Shown in pieces: positions 49,894 through 62,900 of a stretch of DNA of 64,000 nt. Every line of letters starts with the position of its first letter. Positions within the stretch are counted from its first letter, which is position 1. The position numbers and the translations under genes were made by a program. The notes under the pieces were generated by a model. That model was not told the DNA's origin. It did no database searches and saw nothing but the letters and a program-made list of their open reading frames with translations. Source of the stretch: Trichoplax sp. H2 (taxonomy: Eukaryota > Placozoa > Uniplacotomia > Trichoplacea); assembly GCA_003344405.1 (NCBI GenBank), contig NOWV01000001.1, positions 124,001-188,000 on the forward strand. Direction: 5' to 3'.

Positions 49894-52800
49894 TCATTTC
49901 AACCTTAGTGGCTGTGTTATTCCACGTGTATGGAGGGATCTTAAATCATCGTTCCTAACTCCACCGGTTGTGGCAGCACGCACATGATTTTGAGACTTCA
50001 GTCGTCGCAGTTCATCGCCTTGGGATAAGGATTGCGATAGTGATGGCGTAGCTGGAGTATATGTTCTCGATGTATTACTGGAAGAAATCCTAGCTGCACT
50101 TCTAGTATTATAATAAGATGTAGTTGATGGTCTGAATCCATAGCTAGACGTAGTAATAGTCTAGAAATTGAATAAAAACAATATTTAAAATCAGAAAGCA
50201 ATAAATAGATTGAAATTCTAGTAGATTATTACAAAATTTTAATTTACTGGTTAGTCATTACCACAGTGAAATGAAATTATTTAATTTGAGAGAGATTAGC
50301 ATTTTTTAACAGGCTATATTCGAGCATATTAAAAGTCAACACATATTCTTAATCAATATTTCATAAAGTCCTAACAGGAATCAGAGAAGTGAGATGCAAA
50401 TGATTGGCCTTTACAAACACTATTAACTTTTTAATATCGATACATTCAGTTGACTAGACTGGACTATCGTTTAAAGGACAAAATGAACAAATTATTGAAT
50501 GTCCTGTATTAACGTTATTATCAATTCATTGAATAACAAACTCATTAAAGTAATATTATAATAAATCCGGCAATATCTATAAATCGTATTTTAGTTGACG
50601 TTTAAAACAAGGACTAAAATTTTGATGCTGATGATTTAATGCAAGTCAATGTTATTAATGTCTTAATTATGTGGCACTAATTGAAATGATCTTACACGGA
50701 ATAGCATAAGTAAAAATTATTTGTATTAGTGATACCGAATTCACTCTATCGTAAGTTCAATGCATAAAATGTACTTGAGCAATATCGTAATTATCCGTGA
50801 GCATTGAATAAATTGAATACAAACATATTAAGGTAATATTCCATAAGAGTTAGTGATAATGCAGAAATACATAAGAGTAAATAATAATCAGTTTACCTCT
50901 TGTTTTGTCCTTCGAGGTGTCAGCGTTTTGCTAAGAGCACTAATGCCAGATGTCGAGCTACTCTTGCTAAGACCCATGTCTAGACCACTTGTTGGAGAGG
51001 AATAAGTAAAGAGATTTTTAATATCTCTACTATCTTCGATTTTAATCGTTTCCACTCCACTTGTAAGTTTATTGATCTCTACTGGATCACCTAGAAAAAT
51101 GAAAAAATCTTATAATTAATATTTTATAGTAGTACTGGCAATATTCTTGCCTGGCACAAATATGATGATGATTTACGAGAACGGTCATGTAACGGTCATG
51201 TACGAGAAATTACAGTATTTGCTGAACTTACTTTCATGCTTTTTATTTTGTACATCAAAGACCTCTCCTTCAATCCAGAGCAAGTTTTGTTTCCTATTAG
51301 ATTTAAACAATTTGTTGTAAGTGATTTTATGTAGAATTATATCTAATTTATAGCTATCAAGTGAAACAGATTACTATTATACTTACTCTTCTAAGAAATG
51401 CTGTTGAGGTCCGATAACCGATCCTGGACGGCAAATTCTATAAGACAAAGTCAAACTTATTACATTTCTTACATTAACTATAGATTAATAGCTCTGATAC
51501 GATCCTACCTTAACCAGCCAATGGCTTCTGATGCAGTAAATCGGTAATGCTTCATCAAATAGCAACCAAGAAGTGTTCCAGTTCGCCCAAGTCCGGCTAA
51601 TTTATATTAATGAATTATTATTATATTATTTAAGAGTGCTAAGACATAACGATCGCTAGCTTATCGTGATTAAGATATTTATAAGTGCCTAATATCTCTA
51701 AACATTGTAAATTTAAAAAACAAAATTTTATGACTTCGATTTACCTTTGCAATGTACAGCAATAGCGCCTACATTTTTCTCACATAATCTCAAAAACTCA
51801 CTATACGGAAAAATAAAATATTAAATTGAAGTCGTAATTGCTCAATTGGGTAGAAAAAATTTTTCTATTTTGATTTCTATTTTTGCTTTTAATTTTATCA
51901 ATTCAGAACCTTTGATAGCTTTTCAATTAATAGACTAGGAATCATTTTTATTTTAATGTTTGTAAACTCGGAATTTAGGGTGCATTTCAACGAGATAACG
52001 GTATTATTCTAGATCACTTAGACGTATCCATATGTAGCGCAATTTTAATTTAGTATAGGACCTATTGATTGTATCACCTTATAACTTGCCACTTTCGATC
52101 AGACTTTATTTACAAAATCAATAGTATAGTTTATGTTGTTTTTAAAAGAATCAGTTGTTATTAGAAAGGTTAATTTATCGATGCTTTATTTGGCAGTGTT
52201 GTTATTTCGTTATAATCTGTACTTAAGACTATATCTAGAAATCCGGATGCATTTTACGTTATTTTAGCGTATTCGTTATACAGTGTCAATACAGATTTTG
52301 TAAGTTTATGATTTCTGATATTAAATCTGATCAGAACTAGATTTAATGAGTACAGGTGCTGTATGCTCGTCTCTACTTGTGTCGATCTATTCATTGTGTG
52401 AATTTAGTTTGTGCTTCTTAAACTGAGTGGTCATATAATTATCATGATCATCCTAATTACTATAAGCTAAGGCTAACTTAGAGTTTATAAATTAAGATTT
52501 AAGCTAAATTATTTTTCTTGGAATTGAAAATTGATTGTTTGTAAGCATCTCTTACTAAATATTCTCATGTTTATAAGAATAGCTCAGGTTTAAATGGATT
52601 TACTAGCACTTTTACAACTTTCAAAGCAACATATGAAGCTTAAAGCAGGATGCTTTCTATCCAATCAAATCCATTATTGTCACTACTTAATAAAAGTAAT
52701 TATGTAGAAATATAGGTTTGCCTATTTATCTGTTCCTTACTTTACAATTTTATCACTTGGAGTGCTGCCATCGGTAAAGAAAAGGTCCTTGTGATCAATA

Positions 52801-55800
52801 CCATTATTGGTGAATCGCTTAGCATCATATATTTTTTTGTTTAGTCGAATGACAAATGTAATATTATGCTTATGAAAGTAGGAAATGTAGGCTTCTGGGG
52901 CATGTAATGGATAGCCTACACAGGAGTAAAAAAAATCAAAGTGAGCTATAATCTTGATTTTGGATAATTAGCTACTGTTTTATTCTTTACCATTTTCTAC
53001 TGTTGTTTTATCATGAGGTCCGCTAAATGCTAAAAATTTTTCTAGCAAATAAAATAAAGTATTAGAAATTAAGATAGCTCTATCTTGTTAGATGGTAACC
53101 TTTAATTATTTTGTATACGCGTATATAGATTGTATAGATATAAATCGAAACCCAAAATGCTAAGAAATAAATTCATAACTTTTAAAGAGTAATCTATTCT
53201 AAACATACTTGGTATAATCCAATTAAAGTCGCCATTTTCCACTTTCTAAAATGTTAAATAATAAAATAATTTGCTTATAAGAGTATCATTGGAACTGTAT
53301 CGTATTTAAAGTAAAATTTGGTGATTTTCATGATTTCTTTAATTCAGAAATTGATCATGAAGAAAATAGTCAGGAATAAATCATAAAATTTACATTTAAA
53401 AAAATTCATTTGAATTACATCATGTTTAATAAAATAAAGTAAGAGAGGTGATTTAGTAATTTCTTTTAATTTAGAATTAATCATATACGAGGTAGTCATA
53501 CACAAATCATAAACGTTTACGTATTAGTATACTATTTGAACTATATCCTATTTAATCAAAGTATAGCAAGAGGAACAATTTATAGCATTTCTTCTAAAGT
53601 AGAATTAATCATATACGAGATAGTCTGGTGTGGAACCAAAACTGAATTGGCTATCTATGAATTCATTGGTACTATTTGTAAAGTCTTAAATAGTAATAAT
53701 TGCTTGCTAAGGCATTGCAGTGATATTTGTTCAATTTGGCAGTTCTAGGAGAATATTTGATGCCTTACTTCGTAATATTCGTATTCATCAACGTCGAAAG
53801 TGTCAAAGGAAACAAAACCATTGTCCATGCCCTAGAAGAAAGGCAATATCAAATATTAAAACATGATCTTAAGATAGAGTAGACAGCAATGTATTTAATA
53901 AAACTATAAGGAAGGAGAGCGGGTAGCAATCCTATTTACTCTATTCTACCTATGTGACTTCTGCTCTAGATTCTTTTTGAGCACTTATTTCTTACCTTTT
54001 TGAGAGCTTTAAGGCAATGCAAAATGGTTAAGTTGTAAGTAGATGGCCCATAAGAAGCGTCCCTAAATTCAATTGAAAAGAATAATTAGAGATATTCAAA
54101 TAAACTAATCATGACACATGGTAAAGTCAGTAAGGATTAGAAAATCAATCCTAATAGTGGTTAGTCGTTTAAGTTTATGAAGATGTTTCTTGGGGTTAGT
54201 TTACTGAAGAAAATTCATAACATCGTTAGATAGCATGCAATGTTTTCTTTCAAACGATCAGAATAGCTATTGTGATAGATGATGTTTCCAAGTTAAGGGT
54301 TAAAATAAGTGTTATAACTAGTCCAAGCTAATTGGGTGATTTGGTAACTAGGCTTAAAGTTTAAAATGATTGCCTTGCTAGCTCTGTTAGCCTCGAAAAC
54401 TCTAGTTACTAGTGAGCCTAGTTTATCAGACTACTTGTTTACTTTTGTAGAGATTTGGCTTATTATACCGATACGGAATACGTATTTTATGCTGAAACAA
54501 TTTCCCATCGGCGACATACTTATTCGATGTGTATATCAAGTGTAATAAAAGTAAGAAGGAATTTTAAAGCTAATAAATCTTGATTCAATATCATACGGTA
54601 CGTGTAGAAAGAGTGGTCTCTCAGGATATGATCAGCCCAAGAAATGTTCTATAGTTGCTATTGCTATCATTAAAAGGTTTATTTTTAGGTCTATTGTATC
54701 TCCTGGTTATGCCATCTACTAAATATGTCTTAGCATCTCAATGAAATCTTGCACTGGAAAATACTATAGTAAATCCGGTCGAAAATGGTAGGTTGTACAA
54801 GTCGTTGTGAGCAGTAAAAGGTTATAAACAAGCAAGAAAATGAGTTCGTTATCATACTACTTAAAACTAACAATCTTACCGGAATGGTAGGAATGGAGGT
54901 TTATTACCATTTGTTAAAATATGATAGGCATCGTCAGGTGATTTTCTTAAAGCAATAACCTAAAATTGAATTAACAAATTATTCCATAGTTGAGCTTTTA
55001 AGGTATAATGGAAATGAATAATAGAAACTATGGCAATGCTAATGATTGTGAGGCACTTTGGTAGAACCAAAAAACTGGACGGCAAAGTCAATGAACGAAA
55101 TTTATTTTGAAGGATTATCAGTGGATGGATAAATTGACATGATTCCATTCCTCTTCTTTGACTCTATTTCATCCATGCATGTAAGAAATTGTTTGGGATT
55201 ACTGTCTATCTGACTGCAGCAGACAGTGGATTGACTCTGGAAAGAAGAACGGTAGCGACCGAAATCGTTTCTATGAATACATAAGAGGGCTTAAAACAAC
55301 GCGTTACTATATTGCCAAATTACAAAATAACTTTGGTAAAGAATTCTGATGCATCCTTATTGCTTATTATTTAATTCAGTGATTATAAACTTGGAGAGTG
55401 TTATTTAGGAAGAGCTCCTTTCTCCTGTCATTGTCTTCGTAATGTGAAAGTGCAACGTTCATCATTTCTTAGGATTTTATTCAATTAGAAAGGATGATAT
55501 TAGGGAAATTTGTTTTAAGTAGCTTTATTGTGATCTCAATATCTATAAAAAGATTTCCTATAGACCCGTTTTCTAATTGGGTTATTCGAGAACCAACGTA
55601 AGAAACACTATCCTGTTACTTTAGCGTTGATTGACTGTTATTGTGATGTTTTTGACGACTTGTCTTTAAAATCTGTCGTCGGTTGGACTAGTCATAGGAT
55701 TCCCTACAGGCCCATTTTCTAATTGGATTATGTAAGAATCAACATAAGCTACAATAGATCCTGTTATTTTAGCATTGATTGACTGTAAATTGTGGTATTA

Positions 55801-58800
55801 TTAACGATTTCTCTTTGAGAGCTGTCGTCGACTTGACTAGTTATAAAATTCCTTGCAAACCTCTTTTTGTAATTGGATTACGCGAGAGCCACCATAAGCT
55901 ACAACATCCTATTACTTTAGCATTGATTGACTGTAAATCGCGATATTATTGACAAATTGTCTTTTAAGACCTGTCCTCGATTTGACTAGTAGTAGCATTC
56001 CTTACAGAACCATTTCTAATTGGATTATACGAGGACCACCATAAGCTACAACATTCTGCTACTTTAGCATTGATTAATTGTAATCGTAATATTATTAGTG
56101 ATTTCTTTTTTAAGATCTGTCGTTGATTTGACAAATGATATTACGTAAAAGCACCTTAAAATTCATTGAATAGAAAATAAGTCTATTCATCCTTAAAAAC
56201 TATCATGTCTTGAGGCCATTTGAATTGACCCTATTCCACTCCTTATGCATTTATTAAAGTGTTAGCTCCAAGCAGTAATATTATTAATTTCTTACACTAA
56301 ACTCTAAATTGATCCAGCCTAACCTTTATTCTATCATGAGATTGCAGCATTATATCGCTACCGACTCAATTATTGAACTGTAACTTTTTTTGTCTCAAGC
56401 TGGATAGTTACGACTCGTTTCACAGCTTTCACTGGACGGATTCAATCCATTTCTGATCCATCATTAGATTGCAAGGCTTTGAAGTCTTTTACGTTAACTG
56501 CGTTGATTTAACGATGCGCATTAAGTAGGAACCTTGATATTATCAATTCTATGAACGTTTGGCCTTTAAACGTAAATTTGATTTTGTCCATTTTTATATC
56601 TTATCCAAGGATTTGATTTCTTCTTGACTTCCTAAACATTTTACCTCTAGCTAGCATTTGTGTAATATAAAGTGCTCATAGATCACTTAATTTCAAAAGA
56701 TCATCATTTCTACTGTAGCTTTGGAGATATAAATTAAAGGAAGTGGAAATCGGGTAGAAAAGGCTAGTTTAGGTGATGCGACGTATTAAAAAACTTTTAT
56801 ACTTATGTAGCAGAATTAAATTAGAAAACAATGTGAAAATTCGGGTAGGATTGACTTGCGTAGGTGCTGAGAAGTATTTAAAAACTTCTTTACTTATGCA
56901 ACTTAGCTCAATGAGAAGGCACTCAGCTTTGAACTCTTTTCTTGTTAATTTAACAGCATAGTTTAGCCTGGTTATATTTTCAAAGCGGTGTGAAGTAGAC
57001 CTACAATCAGACGCTCGTATGAGGGAAGACAATCTTAAATGGTTTAAAACTTAGTATCTTTCGTCTAACCATAACCTCATGTAGTAACGGAATCTAATGT
57101 CTAGTTGAATGCAAAATACGGTTTTAATTCCAACAAAAAGCGATATTGCCTGTCTCTGCAAGTCTTTGCAAGCTAATACAGATTCAAAGAAGTCCTTAAC
57201 TAGTTTTAGTTCCATTATAAAGAATTCGCCACTTGAATTTGGTAAAGGATGATATTGCAAACTACAGCAGTTCTTCAAAAGCTATGACAAATTTTAAAAG
57301 AACTCTTAACTAGTTCTAGTTCCGTCATTAAGAATCCTCTATTTGAATTTGGTAAAAGACGATATTGTGAATTATAGCAGTTACTCAAAATCTACGATAA
57401 ATTTAAAAGAATTTCTAAACTAGTTCTAGTTCTGTTACAAAGAATTCGCTATTTGAATTTAGTAAAAGACGATATTGCAAATTACAGCAGTTATTCAAAG
57501 CTATGATAAATTTAAAAGAACTCTTAACTGGCTCTAGTTTCGTTATATAGAATCTTCTATTTGAATTTGGTAAAAAACGATATTGTAAATTACAGCAGTT
57601 CTTCAAACGCTACAACAGATATTAAAAAGGATTTCTTAACTAGTTCTAATTCCGTTATGAAGAATCCACTATTTGAATCGAGTAAAAATGATATCAGAAA
57701 TCATTACAGTTCTCCAGAACGACTACATATTCAAAAAAATACTTAACTAATCCTATTTCCGTGGCGAAAAATCGACTGTCTAAGATCAATTGGTAACTAT
57801 GAATAGGATACCCCATAGGTTGTCATGATAAACTTGTCTACTTTTACAAAAGTTCGTTCGATGTCATCGATTGAGTGCCGTCAAAACAGCAATAAATAAA
57901 AATTGAACCGTGATTTTATTTTAAAGGTACAGTTCTTAAATCGTGTTTAACAAATGGTTGAAAAGGAATTTTACGCCTCTTCTTTTAAGCTCAATAGACT
58001 AAGTGTTAGCCACTAAGCTTTATCGGGACGTGGTAAAATGATTAATTGTAGTACTAGCCAATGTTGAAGCGATCTAGATGAGTAAATTATGAAACTAAAC
58101 AAATGCTTGAAGATGTCTAATAATTGACATTCAATTTGAATTTTGAAGAGGGAAAACAGGGTTGAAATCATATTAATATAAACAACTATTTTAAAGTCAA
58201 TATTGTAGTTGATAAAATGTTGCTAGTCATGAATTAAAGAGTGCAAATCGTGTTAGATAGATAAATAATTACTGTATTGGGTACGATGCTGAAGTAAAAT
58301 TTAATTTGTGTCCAATTTTTTCATGTAGAAAAATGATAAAATACCAAATCAATGAAGAAAGGAGGGATTTCCAATCCGGATCAATCTGATCATGCGGTAT
58401 CATGATTTAAAACAACGAGAATGAGATAGATAGCTAGCGCAATCAAGTCTTGAAACCTAAGATACCGAAAATAATCTTTCGTTGACGTTTAAAATCAAAA
58501 TTTTAGGCGATATAGTAAGGAATGGCAGACGGAGGATGAATCACGATTGGAATAGTCATGAATGCTTAGGGGTGATTTTCAGATCGTTACAGTCAACGGA
58601 ACGGAGAAATCATCATAGACAACAACGGTATTAATATCGATTTAGAGATTAAGTCAATAGGGAAAAAATTAATAACTTGATGAAAGTGGTACAAATATCG
58701 AAGGGGCAAAAAACCAATTTTGACTCGTGTTGATTTCTTTCATGAGTCGATGAGAACAGAAGCAATGACAATCATTTAAAAATAAAGCCGATATTTGCAA

Positions 58801-59958
58801 ACAAGGACAAGCAAGTATACATGCATGATAGCATTGAGAAGATTTCATCCCGGATTAAAAGCTAAATCTGATATTATAGGATAATCGCATGCATTCAATA
58901 AATGAGAAGTAACTTACCGAATAAGCCGCAATTAAAAATGCAGCATTAGCACGTTTCTTGCTGTCGTAACTTGTATAATGAACAATTTTCTTCTTAGCCA
59001 GTGTTGGAGACTACAATGGTAGTAAAATCAACAAGAGACTTTATGATATAACATGATAATTTAGCCAGCATTTAAAGTTGTCAATAATTAGTTTTAGACA
59101 GGAAAAGAACTATTCAAGACTTTCAATACAAAGTAACACCAATTATACTATCCTTTAAATATCATATTTAATGATGGTAACAGCTATGATCAAGTTTCAG
59201 TCAAGAAACCGTAGTGGCATTTTATAATTTAAGAGTAGAAAGAGTTTCCTCTATTTTATTGGCATTACCTTCAATTTCTTATTTAGTTTGCAATAGTAGC
59301 GATATAGGACAGCCATATTGACTGGACCAAAGTCAGAATAGAAACTAAATAACGATATATCAGGATTAGAATCAGCTTAGTAGTATTAATTGAAAATGAC
59401 GATATTAAGAAATGCTTTTGCTAATGGATGCTCGAAAAGATGTTGATGTACTAACATATTAAATTAGGCTAACTATATTGGATCAGTAATCGAATATGAA
59501 ATAGACCGGTAGTGATCGATGAAAAGTGATGTAATTAACTTAACCACAAAGTCAATGCCATCGACTTACTTTTCATATTGAAATTCATGATCGATACTAA
59601 AATAGTGGACACCAGTGGAACTACGCGGTTTAGTTCGTAGTGTAACAAAATATAACCGACCTGAAATAGGCAGACGAATAGAAGAAATAGTTAAAAAGGA
59701 GTTACAAATAAAGAAATGATGATTCAACTTATTCATCACTAATAGCAAGAGCTTATTTTTCTTTTTTTCCATTAAACTGATTAATTCGATAAACTACAAG
59801 TTGATGACAATAACGTAAAGTAATCTCAGCCTAGTGATCCAATGGAGCTCTTTCAAGTGATCGATGATTGCCTTATAACAATCAACTTTACATTTTTTTT
59901 TCTTTTTACCTTTTATAAATTCACTCGCTTCGTTCAAGATTAAACTTTCACTCATCAT
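49894..59958 (-). CDS. CDC14 dual-specificity phosphatase, 16 exons
   Basis: CDC14 removes phosphate from CDK (Ser-Pro) sites and acts in mitotic exit, cytokinesis and ciliogenesis. Exons: 59958-59910, 59660-59570, 59344-59269, 59010-58918, 54959-54880, 54062-53996, 53831-53769, 53245-53209, 53041-52991, 52915-52741, 51800-51745, 51596-51509, 51437-51387, 51293-51232, 51090-50897, 50160-49894. They sum to 1500 nt and 499 residues. Diagnostic blocks: [109 protein letters not shown], the P-loop HCKAGLGRTG and [18 protein letters not shown]. The catalytic Cys falls at residue 278, as in human CDC14A; an intron splits the P-loop after HCK. The C-terminal part is Ser-rich, keeps the [11 protein letters not shown] element and stops soon after. 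Intron 4 (54960-58917) is nearly 4 kb and holds two tandem arrays. Confidence 0.96.
55553..56150 (+). repeat. Four-copy tandem repeat, unit about 146 bp, in CDC14 intron 4
   Basis: Copies are marked by TCTAATTGGRTTAT-type words near 55571, 55719, 55869 and 56009. Each continues through ACTTTAGCATTGATTGACTG and ends with a CTGTCGTCGATTTGACTAG-like segment. Copies are clearly homologous but diverged. Confidence 0.85.
57170..57770 (+). repeat. Six-copy tandem repeat, unit about 110 bp, in CDC14 intron 4
   Basis: TTAACTAGTTCTAGTTCCG or a variant recurs near 57199, 57308, 57419, 57528, 57639 and 57745. The words AGAATTCGCTATTTGAATTT and GATATTGCAAATTACAGCAG lie between in fixed order. The open frames that cross the array on both strands come from the repeat. 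Confidence 0.85.
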
Positions 59959-62900
59959 GATTAAAAGTGATGATTAAAATATCATTAATAGAACCACCTT
60001 TTAATACGTATAAAACAATAATTGGTTGAATCGATTTGGATGTTTTTTATCCCTTTCAACTTGACGTTAGTTTCTACCAGTAAGAATTAGACCAATATTT
60101 CGCTAGATTAATGGATCCAGAGATGAAATACAAGCTTATATAAAAGAATATAAAATAAATGATGGATGAAATAATTCAACTAATGTAGAAATCACTCTAC
60201 TCAAGAAAGCGCTCCGAAAAGTAATGTCTACAACTATAATCGAAGTAAAAAAGATTAGTCTATATCGAATAGGAACAAGTGACTGTTCAAATGGATTATT
60301 CACGTCAACATGTAGATTAAAATGTGTTGCTTATTATACCGTAACTACTTAACTTGGAGGATGGTTTTTGATGATTGTAGTCTATCTACTTGATATTGTT
60401 TGTACTCAGGTTAATTATCTATTCTATTTTCATGATGATTTAATTCACATAATATTGCAGTCATGCTGTTCTAGTTCAACCTTATCCTTGTATAGATTGA
60501 CTGCATTTCTAATTTAGGTAATCAAACTTGTATCTATCTTTCAATGCAATCAATACTATTCAGTAAAGAAAAATAACAAATAATCGACGATAGAATAATA
60601 CAACAACGAGGTAAAATTTGGATTTGAATTGGCTTTAACAATAATGATTAGTTTTGGTTACTAACTGACGTTGCCAACCATGTGATCGGTTGTTAACCAA
60701 TAACAATAATTATCCCTCCAGGCAAGCTAACATCTTTATTGCCATCGATGGGTTTATTTTGACATGATATTAATACTAGTAGCCGTAAGATGATGAATGG
60801 AAATCAATAGAACATTTGCTTCAGGCCAACTACTCATGTTGTATCCAGTTGCTTGTTACAAATCAACTAATTATTATTCAATTAAAATCTCGAAAAAGTC
60901 TTCAAATTGTTTATTTGCTTGATCAATGATTGAAATCGCCATTTTTAAACAATCGATCGTCGACCAATTTCAATTATCTTGCTAATATTAGTTCGTATAT
61001 AAGCTAATTTGGATCTTATTTTAATCCGATGATTTTAGTTAATTTGTCTTGAGCTAGATCAATTCATCATAATCAATTGTTGTAGTGGAGAGAATTAACT
61101 GTTTAGTTTATATAATGATGATACTATCGACTACTGTCCTTCATCCGTTGAATAATATTTGGAATCAAAAATGAGCTAGACGGTGCCTCAAATAGTATTG
61201 GAAGTCTTGTCATAATTTTAAAATTATATTTACGTCTATACACACCTAGGGATACTAGCTGTACTAATGCTTATCCATAGATTATTATCCTCTCTAAAGT
61301 CAGCCTTCATTTCCTATTCTGATTCTATTATCGACTATTCATACCTGTAATTAAATTTTAAACCTTTTTGTGATTATTTTCCATTCTTTAGAAGCTGGTA
61401 ATTAATTATCAGTCTGATCGGTCATAATCACTTTACGTAAATATTATCCATCAATCCACTTGATTATTTATTTATTATCGTGGAAAGAAATATCATACAT
61501 AGTTGATAAACTGTAGTGATTTCAGCTAATTATAGCAGTACCATGAAGTAGGTAGGTAGTGCTGGAAAGTAAAATAGACAGTTACGCTTAATAAAGTAAT
61601 CGTGGAAGATGCCCAGTAAGAGCTTATAACCTCATTTACTGCTTTATCGTCGAGATTGGACTGTATCAAGCTCGCTCACGTATAATATTATGATAACTAA
61701 ACGTCGTCACTAATGACTTAAGGTAGTTATTACATATAGCAGATGAAATTTAATAAAAGCGACTATGAATATTATACTATCAGATTCGTTGTGGTCTTAT
61801 TAGCTCGCTGATATTATGATAGTTAAATATCGCCACTAATAACGTACGGTAGTTGTTGCATATGGTAGATGAAATTTAATACAAGTGACTATGAGTATTA
61901 CATTATCAAATTTATTACGGTCTTACTAGCCCATTTCTATGTAAGTATAATCACGAAAGTGTATTCTTGGTTACAATGTATAAAGCCTCATTAAAGCTAC
62001 TAAGGATAAGAAATACCAATTTTATGCGATCTGCTCTGTCCGCTCTTTGCAGCATTAATGTAGTAAAATGTTAGATTAATACTTAGCACTGTGCGATTCA
62101 ACTGAGATAATACTACGTAATTATTATCTAATCTATCTACAAACCTATCTATATGTATTTGATAAAAGAAATTTGGGGTGTATCATGATAAATAACGTAG
62201 AAGTTGATATCAAGTTAGAATTAATCAAATTCGTGATGGGTCTAGCATAACTATAGCATTGCTAATTGACTTTTAATGGAAAAATTTTACGATTTGTAAG
62301 AAATTCAATTCTTCCTAGCCCTTTGTATGCAGTGCTATAGAAAGGTGATCTCACTACTTTTATTATTGAATTTATGGAAATAAGTGGTGTTGACAGTTAT
62401 TGCATAAAGGTGGTTAAGGCAAATTGTGTAAATGTAGTTATGATACATTACACATAATTATAATACGTATATCGTAAAGGCTATGCGTACTTCTATTTAG
62501 TTCTTATTTTTGCCGATAAACTATTTTATAAGTAGCTGATTAATACTTGCAGATGGTTTCTTGCAGCTAATTTAATTCTTATCAAGCGCTATATCAGTAC
62601 AGAAATGCTGCATATTTTAACCTCTGATAATGTTTGACAATCACATTAGGAGTAAATATTCTAATTTTTCCATCCAGCTCAAAGCTATGCGTTCGGAGTG
62701 GGTTATTAGATCAATGTTGATGCAACTGATTGGCAGTTATCCCACTACAATATTTTAATTAGAATCGTGTTGCATTATTTTCTGCTTAAAAGTTCAGCAT
62801 GGTATGCTACAATAACTTAAAAATTATTCATGGCAGTATTCATAGTGTGTACAGTGGGTGCTGGTACTAAGTACGTCTCTAGACCACAAAATAACAGTTT

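Noticed and set aside
57051-57746. Open frames on both strands with repeating NCCNLQYR-type peptides
   Set aside because: The 110-bp array produces them; they lie inside a CDC14 intron.
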